64,000 nucleotides of DNA from Apis mellifera. Lineage: Eukaryota > Arthropoda > Insecta > Hymenoptera > Apidae. Every line of letters begins with the position of its first letter. Positions within the stretch are counted from its first letter, which is position 1. Location: NCBI RefSeq assembly GCF_003254395.2, contig NC_037651.1:2046001-2110000 (forward strand), in the 5' to 3' direction. Below are positions 14,309 to 25,698 of the stretch, piece by piece. A model generated the notes under the pieces. That model was not told where the DNA came from. It was given only the letters and a program-made list of their open reading frames with translations, and did no database searches. The translations under genes were made by a program, and so were the position numbers.

Positions 14309-14314
14309 TTTATT
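14309..14314 (-). terminator. possible polyadenylation signal AATAAA of the receptor gene
   Basis: Read on the minus strand, GGGAATAAATTG lies about 25 bases after the receptor stop codon (14339-14341). It is a canonical hexamer, but in such AT-rich DNA it may be chance, and neuronal receptor mRNAs often have longer 3' UTRs. Confidence 0.3.
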
Positions 14315-14338
14315 CCCTTTCAATTTCCTAGATTGTAT

Positions 14339-16637
14339 TTATTTTCCACGGTAGATCTCTATTATATGATCCTGGTCCACGTACTCGAAGATGTGAGGTG
14401 CGTCCATCAGGATCCCGATGGTACCCGCTGTCGTCACCAGGAAGAAAATGTAAAGCTGCAGTCGATCGATCACCATCGCCACGTACTTCCAATCTTCCCT
14501 CGTCTGGAAGCAATATCGAGAATGAAAATTTGTTTAATCCCTTACTTTTCATAAAAATAAAAGATCAAGAATGAAAATGTTTTCAATCCCTCACTTTTCA
14601 TAAAAATAAAAGATCAAGAATGAAAATTTTTTCAATCCCTTACTTTTTATAAAAATAAAAGATCAAGAATGAAAATGTTTTCAATTCCTCACTTTTTATA
14701 AAAATAAAAGATCAAGAATGAAAATTTTTTCAATCCCTTACTTTTTATAACAAAAAATAAAGGATAATAATAGTTGTAATAGAGTTGAAAAAGAAATCTG
14801 AATGAATCTAGACAGACGATCACAGATGACAGATTCTTATTATTATCGTTAAAAAAAAAATGTTAAACCGATCAAATAAGATTATTTTATCCAACCTGTA
14901 TGTACAAATCTTCGTTTCTCAGATGCTCGGCAATGAACTCGACAGCCTCCGTAGCTTTGCTAGCCTCGGGGCTGAGCAACACGGAATCGGAGCTCTCCGA
15001 TCCCCTTCTATCTGCTAGGCCTTCCCCGCCGGCCGCGCTCGAGCTGCTCGTCGTGTGATGAACCTTCCTGTTGATCTTGCAATTCGGATGATGAAGATCC
15101 GACAACTCCATCACCTCCATCTTGGATTTCGTCAACGAGGTGGGCAGATGTTTGGGCAACTCTGTCGGGCTGCCCGAGTAAGTGGAAGTGGGCAACGTCA
15201 CGTTCGGAATCTCCATCATCCACCTGAGACGCGTCTTCTTGGGCCTCCTCATCATCAGTATAGTGGGCAGATACTTGAGGAATATCTTTCTGATCAATTG
15301 GGGCATTCTGTGGGTCCTCGGCCCCCTGAAGTTCCAATTGATTATGATCACCGTGACCAGGATGCTGACCGTGTTCATGATGAACGTGAACAGAAGATAC
15401 TTGGCTATCAACGGGAGAACCAACGAGGTCGGCGGCAGGATCTTGCTGACCAACAACAGGAACACGACCAACGAGAGGAGGATACTGATCCCAAGCGTCA
15501 CTTTCTCGCCAGCCTCGGCTGGAAGGTAGAACACGAGCACGCATAGGAAAGAGATGAGCACGGTAGGCAGGATCAGGTTCACCGTGTAGAACAACGTTTT
15601 TCGTCTGATGATTATGTAGAAGGTGATGTCAGTCTCGGTTGGAAAGTCGCCTTTGTAGGTGTTGAGGTAGGCAGGAACGTTGATTATGTCCCAGGTGCCG
15701 CTCTTCCAATAGTCGGACAGATCGACGAAGTTCTTGTTGTTGTACAAAGCCAGGGACACTTGGTCGCCGTTGAACGTCCAGGAGCCGAATTTCATGATGC
15801 AGGTTTGCTGGTCGAAGGGGAAGTAAGTGACGTCGATGGTGCAGGAACTCTGGTAGATGGCCGGTGGCACCCAGAGGACGTCGCCGTTCGGATAGATGAG
15901 CACGTTGCTCTTGTATCGCACCTCGTAGTTCCCGTCCGCGCTGCAAATATTTTTTTCAGAAAAGAAGGAAGATGAGATAATTGTAGAGGAGATGGACAAG
16001 GTTTGGCTCGAATATTTTATTACGTACTTGTTAAACAACACGATGTCAGGTTTCCATACTTTGTCGGGTGGTAATCTAAGTACTCCGATACCGCCATAGT
16101 CTGCCTCGTCCCATTGCAGCTGATAATCCGTCCAGATGAATCTCAGCCAAACGTTCGATTTCATAATTTGATTTTTCTCGTTCTGGAAACACGCAAGTTC
16201 ACAAGTTCCCTGCTTTCCATGCTCGAATTATTAAATTCGAATTTTTAACCACGTTTGAAGGATAAAATTTTTGGAAATGGGTAGAAAGTAGGGAAGAGAC
16301 TTTTTCTGACAGCCACCCCTCTACTCACAACATTCTACGAAACAATGATAATAATCACTCACCACGTTGATCAGTTGCACGAAAGCGAGGCCAAAATTCA
16401 CGTGCACTTTCTCTGTCATGTTCTGCACGGGTCTAATGAGTTTGTTGTAACCTCTGAACAAGTCTCGCACCAATCTTTCCTCATCCTCGGAGCAGAGACC
16501 TGTGAAACAACGTTAACGATTAACACGAACGAAGAAGAAAGGAGGAATGAGAGGAAGGAAAACTGATCGTACGAACCGACGCAGAAAACGGCGGAGATGA
16601 GCAGAATTCGCCCGAGCCTCGAGCAAATATTATGCAT
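14339..16637 (-). CDS. nAChRb1: nicotinic acetylcholine receptor beta-1 subunit, complete, five coding exons
   Basis: Subunit of a pentameric cation channel opened by acetylcholine at synapses. Coding exons in transcript order are 16637-16577, 16499-16363, 16182-16028, 15940-14896 and 14503-14339. All junctions obey GT/AG, the phases match (two codons are split, Gly21 and Asn118), and the joined product is 520 residues, close to the length I recall for Drosophila beta-1 (ARD). Seen in order: hydrophobic signal peptide (about 1-21); ligand-binding domain with sequon NMT at 47-49; loop D WLRFIW at 78-83; Cys-loop C151 and C165, 13 residues apart; membrane segments at about 233-257, 264-285 and 296-318; a long cytoplasmic loop; the fourth segment at about 479-499; and the end YRGK. 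The loop C region (TETDITFY) has no vicinal cysteine pair, so this is a non-alpha subunit. Residues such as WVPPAIYQSSCTIDVTYFPF match insect beta-1 from memory. The ATG at 16635-16637 was chosen because it directly precedes the signal peptide. Only the non-coding 5' exons and the 3' UTR end are uncertain. Confidence 0.96.
14516..14755. repeat. 49-bp tandem repeat in the last receptor intron
   Basis: The block GATCAAGAATGAAAAT recurs at a 49-base step (GATCAAG at about 14563, 14612, 14661 and 14710), giving close to five copies. The array fills most of the 392-bp intron 4 (14504-14895) and starts only a few bases from the acceptor side of the last exon. Units differ by a few substitutions, so it is a length-variable minisatellite candidate. 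Confidence 0.9.
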
Positions 16638-16639
16638 TT

Positions 16640-17060
16640 TTTGGACAGGTTTCAGGCGGTGTCCCACCCGTGGCCAACCCCGTAGACGCTCCAACAGCCA
16701 CCGCCGCAGATCAATATGAGTACGCAGACGCTGGCCAATAAGTGCATTTCCTCCCTTGCCGCCCGTTACTCGGTCGTCCACCTTCTTCCATCCTCGTGAA
16801 ATTAATCGGTCAACCCTTTCACAACGTTCGTCACTTATCCGCCTCTCCTCTCTTCGTTGTAACTTTTTTTCTATTTTTTTTCCCTTCCTTCTTTTTTTTT
16901 TTTCGTCTTTGTACTCGAAACAACACTGGACGCGACTGGAACGGCGGAGTCTTTATTTGGCGCGACTGGGGCGCGACTCTGGCGTTTAGGGGGTTGATGG
17001 GCAGGGTTGTTCACGAGTGATACGCTTCACAGATGCGCAGTCTTGATGCTCTCCGCGCGG
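16640..17060 (-). promoter_or_regulatory. GC-rich upstream and probable 5' region of the receptor gene
   Basis: This block is clearly richer in G, C and CpG than the DNA on either side. It contains CGCGACTGG at 16931-16939 and 16961-16969 and CGCGACTCT at 16972-16980, three near-identical motifs in 50 bases. Position just upstream of the start codon suggests the 5' UTR and core promoter. The transcription start is not determinable by eye. No TATA box was recognised. Confidence 0.5.
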
Positions 17061-18264
17061 ATGCGAGTTCTGCTTTATCGAGGGATTCTGGACAAGTTGG
17101 GGAGGCGGGTGGAGAGTTGGGGGTGGAATATTCGCTGGATTAAAGGAGTCACTTGATGTTCGGGCTTTTTTTCTCTCTCTCTCTCTTTTTTTAATCGCTT
17201 TGAAACCTTTGGCTTGGCTCGAAATTGGTTTTCTAAAAGGTGTAGAAGTGAATTCTTTTTTTTTCTTTTTTTCTTTTTTCCAAGGATTATATATACAGTA
17301 GGTGTTTGTCAATTTTCAACGTTGGGAATTATTATTTATATGGTAAAGTTTAATTGAAATTGATCTATTTTAAATTTTCGTCGATTTTGTTTTAATTTAG
17401 CCTTTTTTTTTTGTATGTAGGAATAATAAAGCTACGAGATGAAAATTTTCAGCTAATTAGTTACTTGTTATATTAGTTATTCAAGTAAACGTAATTTCAG
17501 TACGTAATGGAATTTTTAATGAGATGTGAATTTTATTATTATTAATTCAAAATTTTTTTAAGAACAATATAATAAACTTTACTTTCGTTTCATTTCGTTT
17601 TATAAAATTTTGCTTTAATATTGATCGTTATGTAATACGAATATTTTTTTTTTTAAAATTGGAAATGATTATCGACGCACGAGTACGCGATCAGGAGCTG
17701 TGCAGTACCGCACTCTGTGCCCATGTTGCGAACAATTTTGTAGGGAAAATATCTATCAAACTTCGCATTAATAAATTCAATCGAATTAAAAAATGATCAG
17801 ATACTTCATTTTTAAAGAAGATAATAAAATATTATACAACAAAACATAATCATTTTAAATTAATATCAATAAAAATATGTCGTTCTAGAAAAAAATAATT
17901 GAAATTCAGTTACAATTATAAAAAACAAAAATTAAATCAATTTTTTTACATTTGTTAAATCTAGAGTTATTGTTAAATATCACAATGTTTTCAATTTTTC
18001 TAACAATCTTTTTCTTGTTCTTCTATAAAATAAATAAATGAATTTGTTTTTTTTTTTGGTTAAATGATAATCAATAGTGATATCTATTGGAGAATAATTC
18101 TTCATAAGTAGAATTTAATTTATATTGAATCGAAGATATTCAAGTTTTCCTTTATCTTCTTTTAACCATGAATTCCCTAATAATAATTCAACCCTTGATT
18201 CGGTAAATCTAGAAAGAGAGGCTTTCATTTATAACTTATCCACCGCTCATTGTTCCCTTTTTGA

Positions 18265-18564
18265 TTGTCACAATCTCTCGAACTAATTACCGTGAAATTT
18301 CCTGCGTTCCACGTTAAATGTGAACCCAGAATCGACAATGTTGCCAAGCTGCGTGGTCGAAACGCTGCCAGAGATACAATTATAGGTTATTTCGGAACAA
18401 CTGGTCCTCGTGCTAAACGGATAGAGATCGGAAATAGAACTGGAGTGGCAGACAACTTTATACCGGGCAGGAAAGCTACTGTCTTGATAAAAGATAAGAT
18501 AAAAGAGGAGGCTTTCTCGAGTACGATTGTTTTAGAGAGGGAAGATATTAAAGGATACGTTTAA
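18265..18564 (+). other. isolated 99-codon open frame of coding-like composition, unknown
   Basis: One frame stays open from just after a TGA (18262-18264) to TAA (18562-18564), in DNA that is otherwise AT-rich and full of stops. Codon composition is balanced and the peptide is charged (for example KCEPRIDNVAKLRGRNAARD and PGRKATVLIKDKIKEEAF). There is no ATG in the frame, so it is not a stand-alone gene. A possible acceptor is CCCAG at 18325-18329, but the pyrimidine tract lies some 60 bases earlier. It may be a terminal exon of an unseen gene, an exon relic or a transposon remnant. I do not recognise the family. Confidence 0.3.
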
Positions 18565-20811
18565 ATTTCATTTATCTTTTTAAGTAAATATATATGTGTG
18601 TATGTAAAAAAAAAAAGAACGAATTAATAGAATTTACTGTATCAAAACTGCAAGATGAAATAATGGAAAATGATGTTTATCTCTCCGTTGTTTATTTCTC
18701 CTCCGTTATCATTAACAAGAATTTCATCCCCTTTTTGTTTCGTATAATTATTCAGTATTGCTTCCAGAATAATTATACAAATTCTGACAAACTTTAGTCG
18801 ATAATTGGAAAATAATTATTCCAACAGCTTTCGAGGGGATGACAAATTATTCCACGTGTAAATAAACAAACTTTCAAAAATTGTAAAATGTGTCGCTCGT
18901 TTAACGGTATGAATCAAAATTTCCAAACTTTTTACCGATTAATTTATAATATAATTGAATTTGCTCGTAGAATTGAGTTGAATACAGGCTTCCAATTTGA
19001 AATTTTAATTCGACATTCGCGTTGTTATAAGAAATTTGAAACTACGTTTTTTGTATTGTAACAAAACGCTGTGATATAATTTTTCAACATTATTTTGAGA
19101 AATTAATCCCATTTCGAATAATTCCACGTACTCGTTGTTGCTAGCGTTTCATCGCTTCAAATTTACAACATCGTTAAAATGAAATCTCGAATTTCATTTT
19201 CCATTTTTCGAAACAAAAAGAAACACAGAGCCTAACATCGATGATAACGTGGCAAACTTCGAAACATCGAAATTTATTCCCGAATAACCGAAACCCGATC
19301 GTCCAACGACTCTCATCTCTTTCTTACCCCGCCATAAACATCCCCTGTACCCGCCATCAAACCGAGCAAACACATTCCGGCCACGAAACATCCGAATTGA
19401 TCCGCGAAACGATTCCAGGCATCCACGATTTTATCACCGAACGTGCTCGTTCCTATGGTAACTTTGCCTAGCATCGACGACTATAGCCACTATCCCTCTC
19501 CTCCTCCTCTTCCTGCTCGATAACCATGCGTGTTCAAAAGTGGAAAAATGCGAAAGTTCCGAGCAATAACCGCCCTATCCGTGAAATGCTCCTCAGAGAT
19601 TCAGCTGATCCAGAATTGATCACCGAGTTATTAATACAAACTTACTTTTAAGTTAAGTTAATCGAATCAAGGTAAAGAAAATTCAAGAAACCAAATAATG
19701 AGCAAAGATTTTTAATTGTAAAAGTCATGATTGAATATCAACTTTCTTCTTTGCAACTTTTTATCTGTTATTTGTTGAATCAAAAATAATAATTTTATTT
19801 GAAAGAGAGAGAGAGAGAAGGATTATTTTTAATTTTTAAAAATCCTTCTTATATCCCAGAGTATAATCCAATTAATTTTATTATCGACTGCACAATCGTT
19901 GAAATTTTTGTGTACCAGTTTCGAAGTTATTTGTTAAACGTGAAACGTGTATCGTGGCCTTTGAGGGAAGGAGGGAAAACAGGAAAGAGAGGGAAGAAAC
20001 GGAAAGAGATATACGGAAAGGGGCGCGTTGTACACCGTCAAAGCCGAATTATTAAAAAAGCAGTGGAGGGGGCAGGTGGCGTGTTCCCTTTGTCGCGGTA
20101 TTTTCGCCACCCTTGTTTTTTATATTTAAACATCCGAGTGAAATCGAGCGAGAAGCTAGCTCGATCCCTCGCTCGTTGCTTTTTCACCTTGCCTGTCGAT
20201 GTTTTCGCCGAATATATGCGAGGTTGAAGGCAAACAAGGCAAACTTTCCCCTCCAATGAATTTTCTTCCCGCTGTTAGTTGAAATTTAGGTTTCTGCCTC
20301 TCTCTCTCTCTCTGTCTGGAATATTCGAAATATTCGTTGATTAAGTTTCAGCGAGAGAGAATTATAAGCGAGTCCCTTTTCCCGATGAATTTTCGTTCTC
20401 CGTTTCGATGTTGTTGTTGGATTTTTTTTTTTGGAGAGAATGAACGTTTGACGTGAATATCGCGTCGCGTGCGTTGATTGAAGTGAGGGGATTCCGTGGC
20501 GGTGTTTGTTTCGAATATTAAATTCGTTGATTTTGAGGGGAGCTTGATTAAAGGATTGATAAAGATGCGGTTCGTGGAAATGAAAGTGTTCATTGAATAC
20601 TTGAAATTGGGTAACGTGTTTGGAAACAAGTCTTAAAGTCATCCATTTAACGTATGAATAATTCGAATCTCTTGTAACTCGAGAAATCTCGATTATGGTT
20701 TCATTCATTCTTTTTCTTTCTGTCTCTAAATATAAATTTTTCATGTATTGGATTATTTGTTGAGTTATTCGATTTTAATATTGTTATATGATTGAAGGAG
20801 CCTTTTTGGGG

Positions 20812-21455
20812 CCAATTGTCATTGGTCCAATCATCATTGGCTTTGTTTATATAAAATTAAATGATTAATAAGTTAATAAATAGCCTTCAATCGGTTTTAT
20901 GTATATTTTATATTTTATATTTTATATATATTTTATATTTTTATGTATATTTTATGTTTATTTTGGAAGATTAGAAGATTATTCCAAATATAACAATATA
21001 TAACAATATATGTTGAAGAAACTGGAATTGTCATTGGCCCAATCATCATTGGCTTTGTTTATATAAAATTAAATGATTAATAAATTAATAAATAGCTTTC
21101 AATCGGTTTTATGTATATTTTATATTTTATATTTTATATATATTTTGTATTTTTATGTATATTTTATGTTCATTTTGGAAGATTAGAAGATTATTCCAAA
21201 TATAACAATATATAATAATATATGTTGTAGAAACTGGAATTGTCATTGGCCCAATCATCATTGGCTTTGTTTATATAAAATTAAATGATTAATAAGTTAA
21301 TAAATAGCCTTCAATCGGTTTTATGTATATTTTATATTTTATATTTTATATATATTTTGTATTTTTATGTATATTTTATGTTCATTTTGGAAGATTAGAA
21401 GATTAATCCAAATATAACAATATATAACAATATATGTTGAATAGAAACTGGAATT
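20812..21455. repeat. 212-bp tandem repeat, three copies
   Basis: TGTCATTGG(C/T)CCAATCATC begins units at 20817, 21029 and 21241, an exact 212-base period. Each unit also contains AATCGGTTTTATGTATATTT and a run of TATATTTTATATTT. Copies are nearly identical, so this is a recent minisatellite. Confidence 0.95.
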
Positions 21456-22313
21456 AATTTAAATTTTTAAGATTCGTAGCGTTTAACGAATTTTATAATT
21501 TTCTTGCTTCGAATTAGCTACGTTTGTACGGATTGCATAATTGAAGAAAATTCCATGAAATTTTATTTCAAAATTCGCGGTTGCTACTCGTTAACGAATA
21601 TCTTCATTCTTATTCATTTCTCTGCGAGAAAAGAAAAAGATTGGAATTAAGAAGTGCAATTTGAATTTCTTAAAATTTCTCGAACACAAATGTAATATTT
21701 CGTGGTTAATTCTCTAGTAGATAATTTTTAAATATTCAAATTTAATTTTAGCACAATTGTTGACTGAAATATAAAAATTATTTCATTGAAATGTACAAAT
21801 ACAAGTCTGCTAATGATCCTACCATGTATAATATCCCATTCAAAAGAATCTGGAATATTCACAATCTTTCAAATTAGCACACAAGTTTGAAATTTAATCT
21901 ACACGCATCCCCAGTTTATCGATTTTTAAAAAGAAAAAGAAGGAAAAGTTAAACACTGTTAAGTCGAGTCGAAAGAATTGAAATTTTCGAAATCTTCGAT
22001 ATTTTTAATTTTTGATAATTTTCATATAGAAATTTCATTTTATTAATTGCAACATTGATATTAAAATGAACGAATAATTACTTAAATTGAGTATTTTAAT
22101 TAAATAATCATAATTACAATTACTAAAATAATATAAAAAATTATTAAAAATGCATGTCTAGTTACAATTGTATTGTAAATTTGATCATTATTAATTCATG
22201 ATCCTGGGGATCTTAATTCTATACGAATAATTAATGAACCAAATATTCCAGACCATAAAGCTAGAATAATATACAAGATTCCAATATTTTTATGATTAAA
22301 TCACTTTATAATT

Positions 22314-22378
22314 AAGATTTAAAAATTACTTTTTATTTTTAATTTTGAAGATTAATAATTTAATTAACTTAAAATCTT
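22314..22378 (-). tRNA. mitochondrial-type tRNA-Trp copy inside the NUMT (not a nuclear tRNA)
   Basis: On the minus strand the arms AAGATTT and AAATCTT pair as a 7-bp acceptor stem. The anticodon arm is TTAAT-CTTCAAA-ATTAA, giving anticodon TCA, the mitochondrial Trp anticodon that reads UGA. There are no nuclear-type A/B box promoters and the T and D arms are minimal, as in mitochondrial tRNAs. It sits where trnW should precede cox1. Confidence 0.75.
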
Positions 22379-22543
22379 TTGAATTTTATGAAATACTAGA
22401 TTGTAACCAAAATTTAAGATTTTGATTAATTTTCAATTTAAGTTTTAAGCTAAATTAATCATTTAATGTTAAATCTTAAATAAAGAGTTAAATTGTGAAT
22501 TTAAAAATTGAAAATTAAAGTTTTTTTCTAATACTATTATATA

Positions 22544-22610
22544 ATTATTATAGTTTAAAATATAAAACATTAAATTGCAAATTTAAAGATTAATTTTTAT
22601 TGTAATAATT
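22544..22610 (+). tRNA. mitochondrial-type tRNA-Cys copy inside the NUMT
   Basis: Acceptor arms ATTATTA (22544-22550) and TAATAAT (22603-22609) pair. The anticodon arm is TTAAA-TTGCAAA-TTTAA, giving anticodon GCA (Cys). The opposite strand to cox1/trnW and the position beyond trnW are as expected for mitochondrial trnC. Presumed non-functional in the nucleus. Confidence 0.65.
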
Positions 22611-25601
22611 TAGATGAAATTTAAAACAAGAAAGAATGATACATTAAATGATAATAATATAATTGCAAAATAGCTATGATATATATATTTATTATCTTTA
22701 TCATCTAAAAAATTATTTTTATAAAAATTTTAAGGATTTTATCAAATCAATATCCAAGTCGAAATTAAATGTAAATTTGATTAATTTTTTTGTATTAGAA
22801 ATTTGAAACGAGAAAAAGAAAGGAAATAAGATCTTTAAAACTAAGCCATTCCTTCAAATATTTCCAATAATATTTCCCCGACAAATAACACTTTATCGTG
22901 TTAAATTGCACGATTAGTTTAAAATTTCGTTCATTTTCCAATCGTTGGAGCTGTCGAAATTTCGTTACCATGGATCGAAACGAATGGTCATTACCTGTTA
23001 AATATCGGATGGACGTAATCACACGGATCCCCGGAGAAAAATAGGTGGAAAATTTTCAATCAGCCGCAATTACACTTCTCTGTTCCCCCGGCTTTCCATT
23101 CATTGTCAATCCTTTTGTGTTCGCGTAATGGGTTCGTATATTCGTCTAAAAAGCCAATAAAGATACTAGATGGCCGTTCGTTCATTTAACGAATTAAAAT
23201 TCTGCTCTACCTTCTGTGTGTGCGTGCTTGCGTGCGCGTGTGCGTGCGCTCGATATATTTCGATGGGATTGTTAAGTGCGTTTTTTTAATTACAACGATA
23301 CACGATGAATGGGGCCATTTTAAGGAACAGTTAGTGACGATTTTTCGAATAATAATTTGATCCAGTGTTAATTATTTTTCTGATAGATTGTTAAGGAATG
23401 GAAAAAGTATCAAGTAACAATCAAAGTGAAAAATAAACTTGTTTTTTTTTTTTTTTATATATTTATTGAATATCAAGCTTTAGATGAAGTTTAATTCTTG
23501 TTCATATACATTGAAACTTGTACAATTTTTATTCAAGCATTCAGAATTGATGGGATAAAATTTTCAACAAATATTTTTCGATTTTGAAAAATCGTTATTT
23601 CAATATAAATCATATAAATCAATAATTTACTATTTTTTTTTTTAAACTCAAAGAATTTTTAAATTTCAATTATTCTTTACAACAAAGACATCTTTGCAAA
23701 AATTATAATTATGATGTAATATTATATACAAATTGTCTGTAAAGAATAAAATTTAGTTTAAAAATAATTTATCCTTTTATACATATATAAAATTTGAAAA
23801 TTCTTGGCTTCATTACTCGTGACAATAAGTAACATTTCCGGAAGAAATACAGAATTCGCTTTTGGAGAATAGGTTCATCGCTGTTGGGTTATATATATAT
23901 ATATATATATATACGTTCAATAGAAGTTCCCAACTGATTGCTAACATGTTACATTTGCTACGTTTATTGGGTTTAAAAGTTTACCCAGTTTAAATGAAAG
24001 TTGTTTTACGTTGAAATTCGGTTCCACACCAGAGGCTTTTTAACAATACTATCTAGGGTGGTTATTCGAGCAACTTTAGGAACGAGCTCGAAAACTCGAA
24101 ACGTATCGTTTTCAATGGAGACGAGGGAGGGAAAGATGAACATTATTATATAAAATTGAATTAATTGTATATGTAAAATTATGAAACGTTTAAAGAAAGG
24201 AGAGAAGGTGAACAGATTACGTATAATTGTAGTTTTTAACCAATTTTTTTATCTTTCACTTTTTTCTCTATTTAATCGAACGAAGTTGATATTAGAGTCG
24301 TCATCAGCCACGACACAACTGGGTCAGAGCGATATCAAAGGCGAAATCTCGAGCTCGTTAACATTTAAGCCCTTTGTCTAATTGAATATCGTTTGCCTAT
24401 TGATCTAGAACCAGCGCCTCGACGTCTTCAATTAACTACGAAGACTCGGATGGCTTTGGAAACTGCATCTCTTTCTAATCTATCAGATGATGTGTATATG
24501 TCTATAAATTAATTAAATTAATAGGAATTACTTTCACGTGTTGCTAGTAAATTTAAGAGTGATTCATAATTTATGGAGTTATTTTTGAATTTGTGAATTG
24601 TATAGGATATGTTTTATTATTCTCAAAAATATTAGGATATTGCTGCAATGCTTAATTTGAAATACACATGCTAACAGAAATGTTTTCCAATTAAGGTAAC
24701 GTAAATAACTTTAAATTAGAAGAAAATAAAATAATGAAATAACAATACGACTTTTAAATAACAACTACACTTTTTCCATAAGCATATAGAATAAAACATA
24801 TACGTCTTTTATGTATTCGTTTTTAAAATAAAATCTTAAATATGCAAAATCAGCAAGCGATTTTAAAAGAAAATAAAAATCGTACGCTTTTGATTTTTAT
24901 TTTTTTTTGGCAATCAAAGAAACAAAAAATTTTCTACGAGAAACAAATTCCACCGATAATTTGATGCTGTACATTTATTTTAAACGCAATCCCTCCCCTT
25001 ATCGCTCTTAGTCCCCCCATTTCCGCGTAATTACCAGCCAATTTGCATACAGTTTTCTTAAACCCACGCGTTCATTCGCCTAATGGGTCTCTCCTCGCTG
25101 ACATCGGCGGTTTTCAATCGCGTAAGGGTTTGAAACACCGGAGCTTCGAATGTATTGTAATAAAGGCGTTATTCCTATCCGGCTGAATTCCATTACGCAC
25201 ATATCCTGCGTAATGTTCTGCAGACGCAGCTTCGTGGAATTGTCTCGTCCTCCATTCGGTCAAGATATTATATTTCGGCGAAGGGGATGATTCTTGCGCG
25301 GATAAATTAAATTTATCCCAGGAGTGAATCAACTTCTTCGAGAATATTATGTTATAGCGTCGATCTGCAGGATCTTTTAATACCAAAAATGAAGAACAAT
25401 GATAATTTATTTTATTTTAATTTAATTGACTTTAATTATTTGTCTTCAAGTATTCCAGGGAAGGAATAAATTTTTCTATTCTTTCTTTTTTTTTTATTTT
25501 ATTTAATTTTAGAGTTTAAAGTATACAACGTGGATAAAGGAGAAAGAGAATTTATGTTGCCTTAAAATTGAAATATTTTTTTGTAATACACATAGATTTC
25601 T

Positions 25602-25698
25602 AAATCCCTTGATGTCATATAACGTTTCTGGCACGTCATTGCACCGTTTGGCATGGGAAACGCATAACGTGCCAGGAAAATTTCACGTTAAGGGGTTA
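25602..25698. mobile_element. 97-bp foldback hairpin, possible short MITE
   Basis: Left arm 25602-25638 and right arm 25664-25697 are imperfect inverted copies. Exact blocks are CTGGCACGT (25628-25636) against ACGTGCCAG (25667-25675), and CCCTT (25606-25610) against AAGGG (25690-25694). The right end reads GGGGTTAA, recalling the TTAA target and CCC/GGG tips of piggyBac-like elements. The left flank is TAAAT rather than TTAA, so this link is weak. Confidence 0.5.

Larger units (their letters stand above)
22130..22620 (-). pseudogene. NUMT: mitochondrial cox1 5' end, trnW and trnC
   Basis: On the minus strand, 22296 down to about 22133 reads as the beginning of cytochrome oxidase subunit I: NHKNIGILYIILALWSG, then LIIRIELRSPGSWINNDQ, with TGA as Trp as in the invertebrate mitochondrial code. 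It appears to lack about three codons after IFGS, and several bases before NHKN, compared with usual insect cox1. Immediately before it is trnW (22314-22378), then a degraded stretch where trnY is expected, then trnC on the plus strand (22544-22610). The order and strands fit the bee mitochondrion from memory. Ends are approximate. This is a nuclear copy, dead by nuclear code and by gaps. Confidence 0.88.

Noticed and set aside
13014..14755. CRISPR-like array
   Set aside because: The whole 115-bp and 49-bp units are repeated with no unique spacers, in a eukaryotic sequence. They are simple minisatellites.
15008..15946. Open frames on both strands overlapping the large receptor exon
   Set aside because: They are out-of-frame or antisense shadows of the receptor coding sequence, whose own frame matches the family end to end.
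22314..22610. Functional nuclear tRNA genes
   Set aside because: The two tRNAs have mitochondrial anticodon usage and arms, lack nuclear A/B boxes and sit in a mitochondrial insertion.
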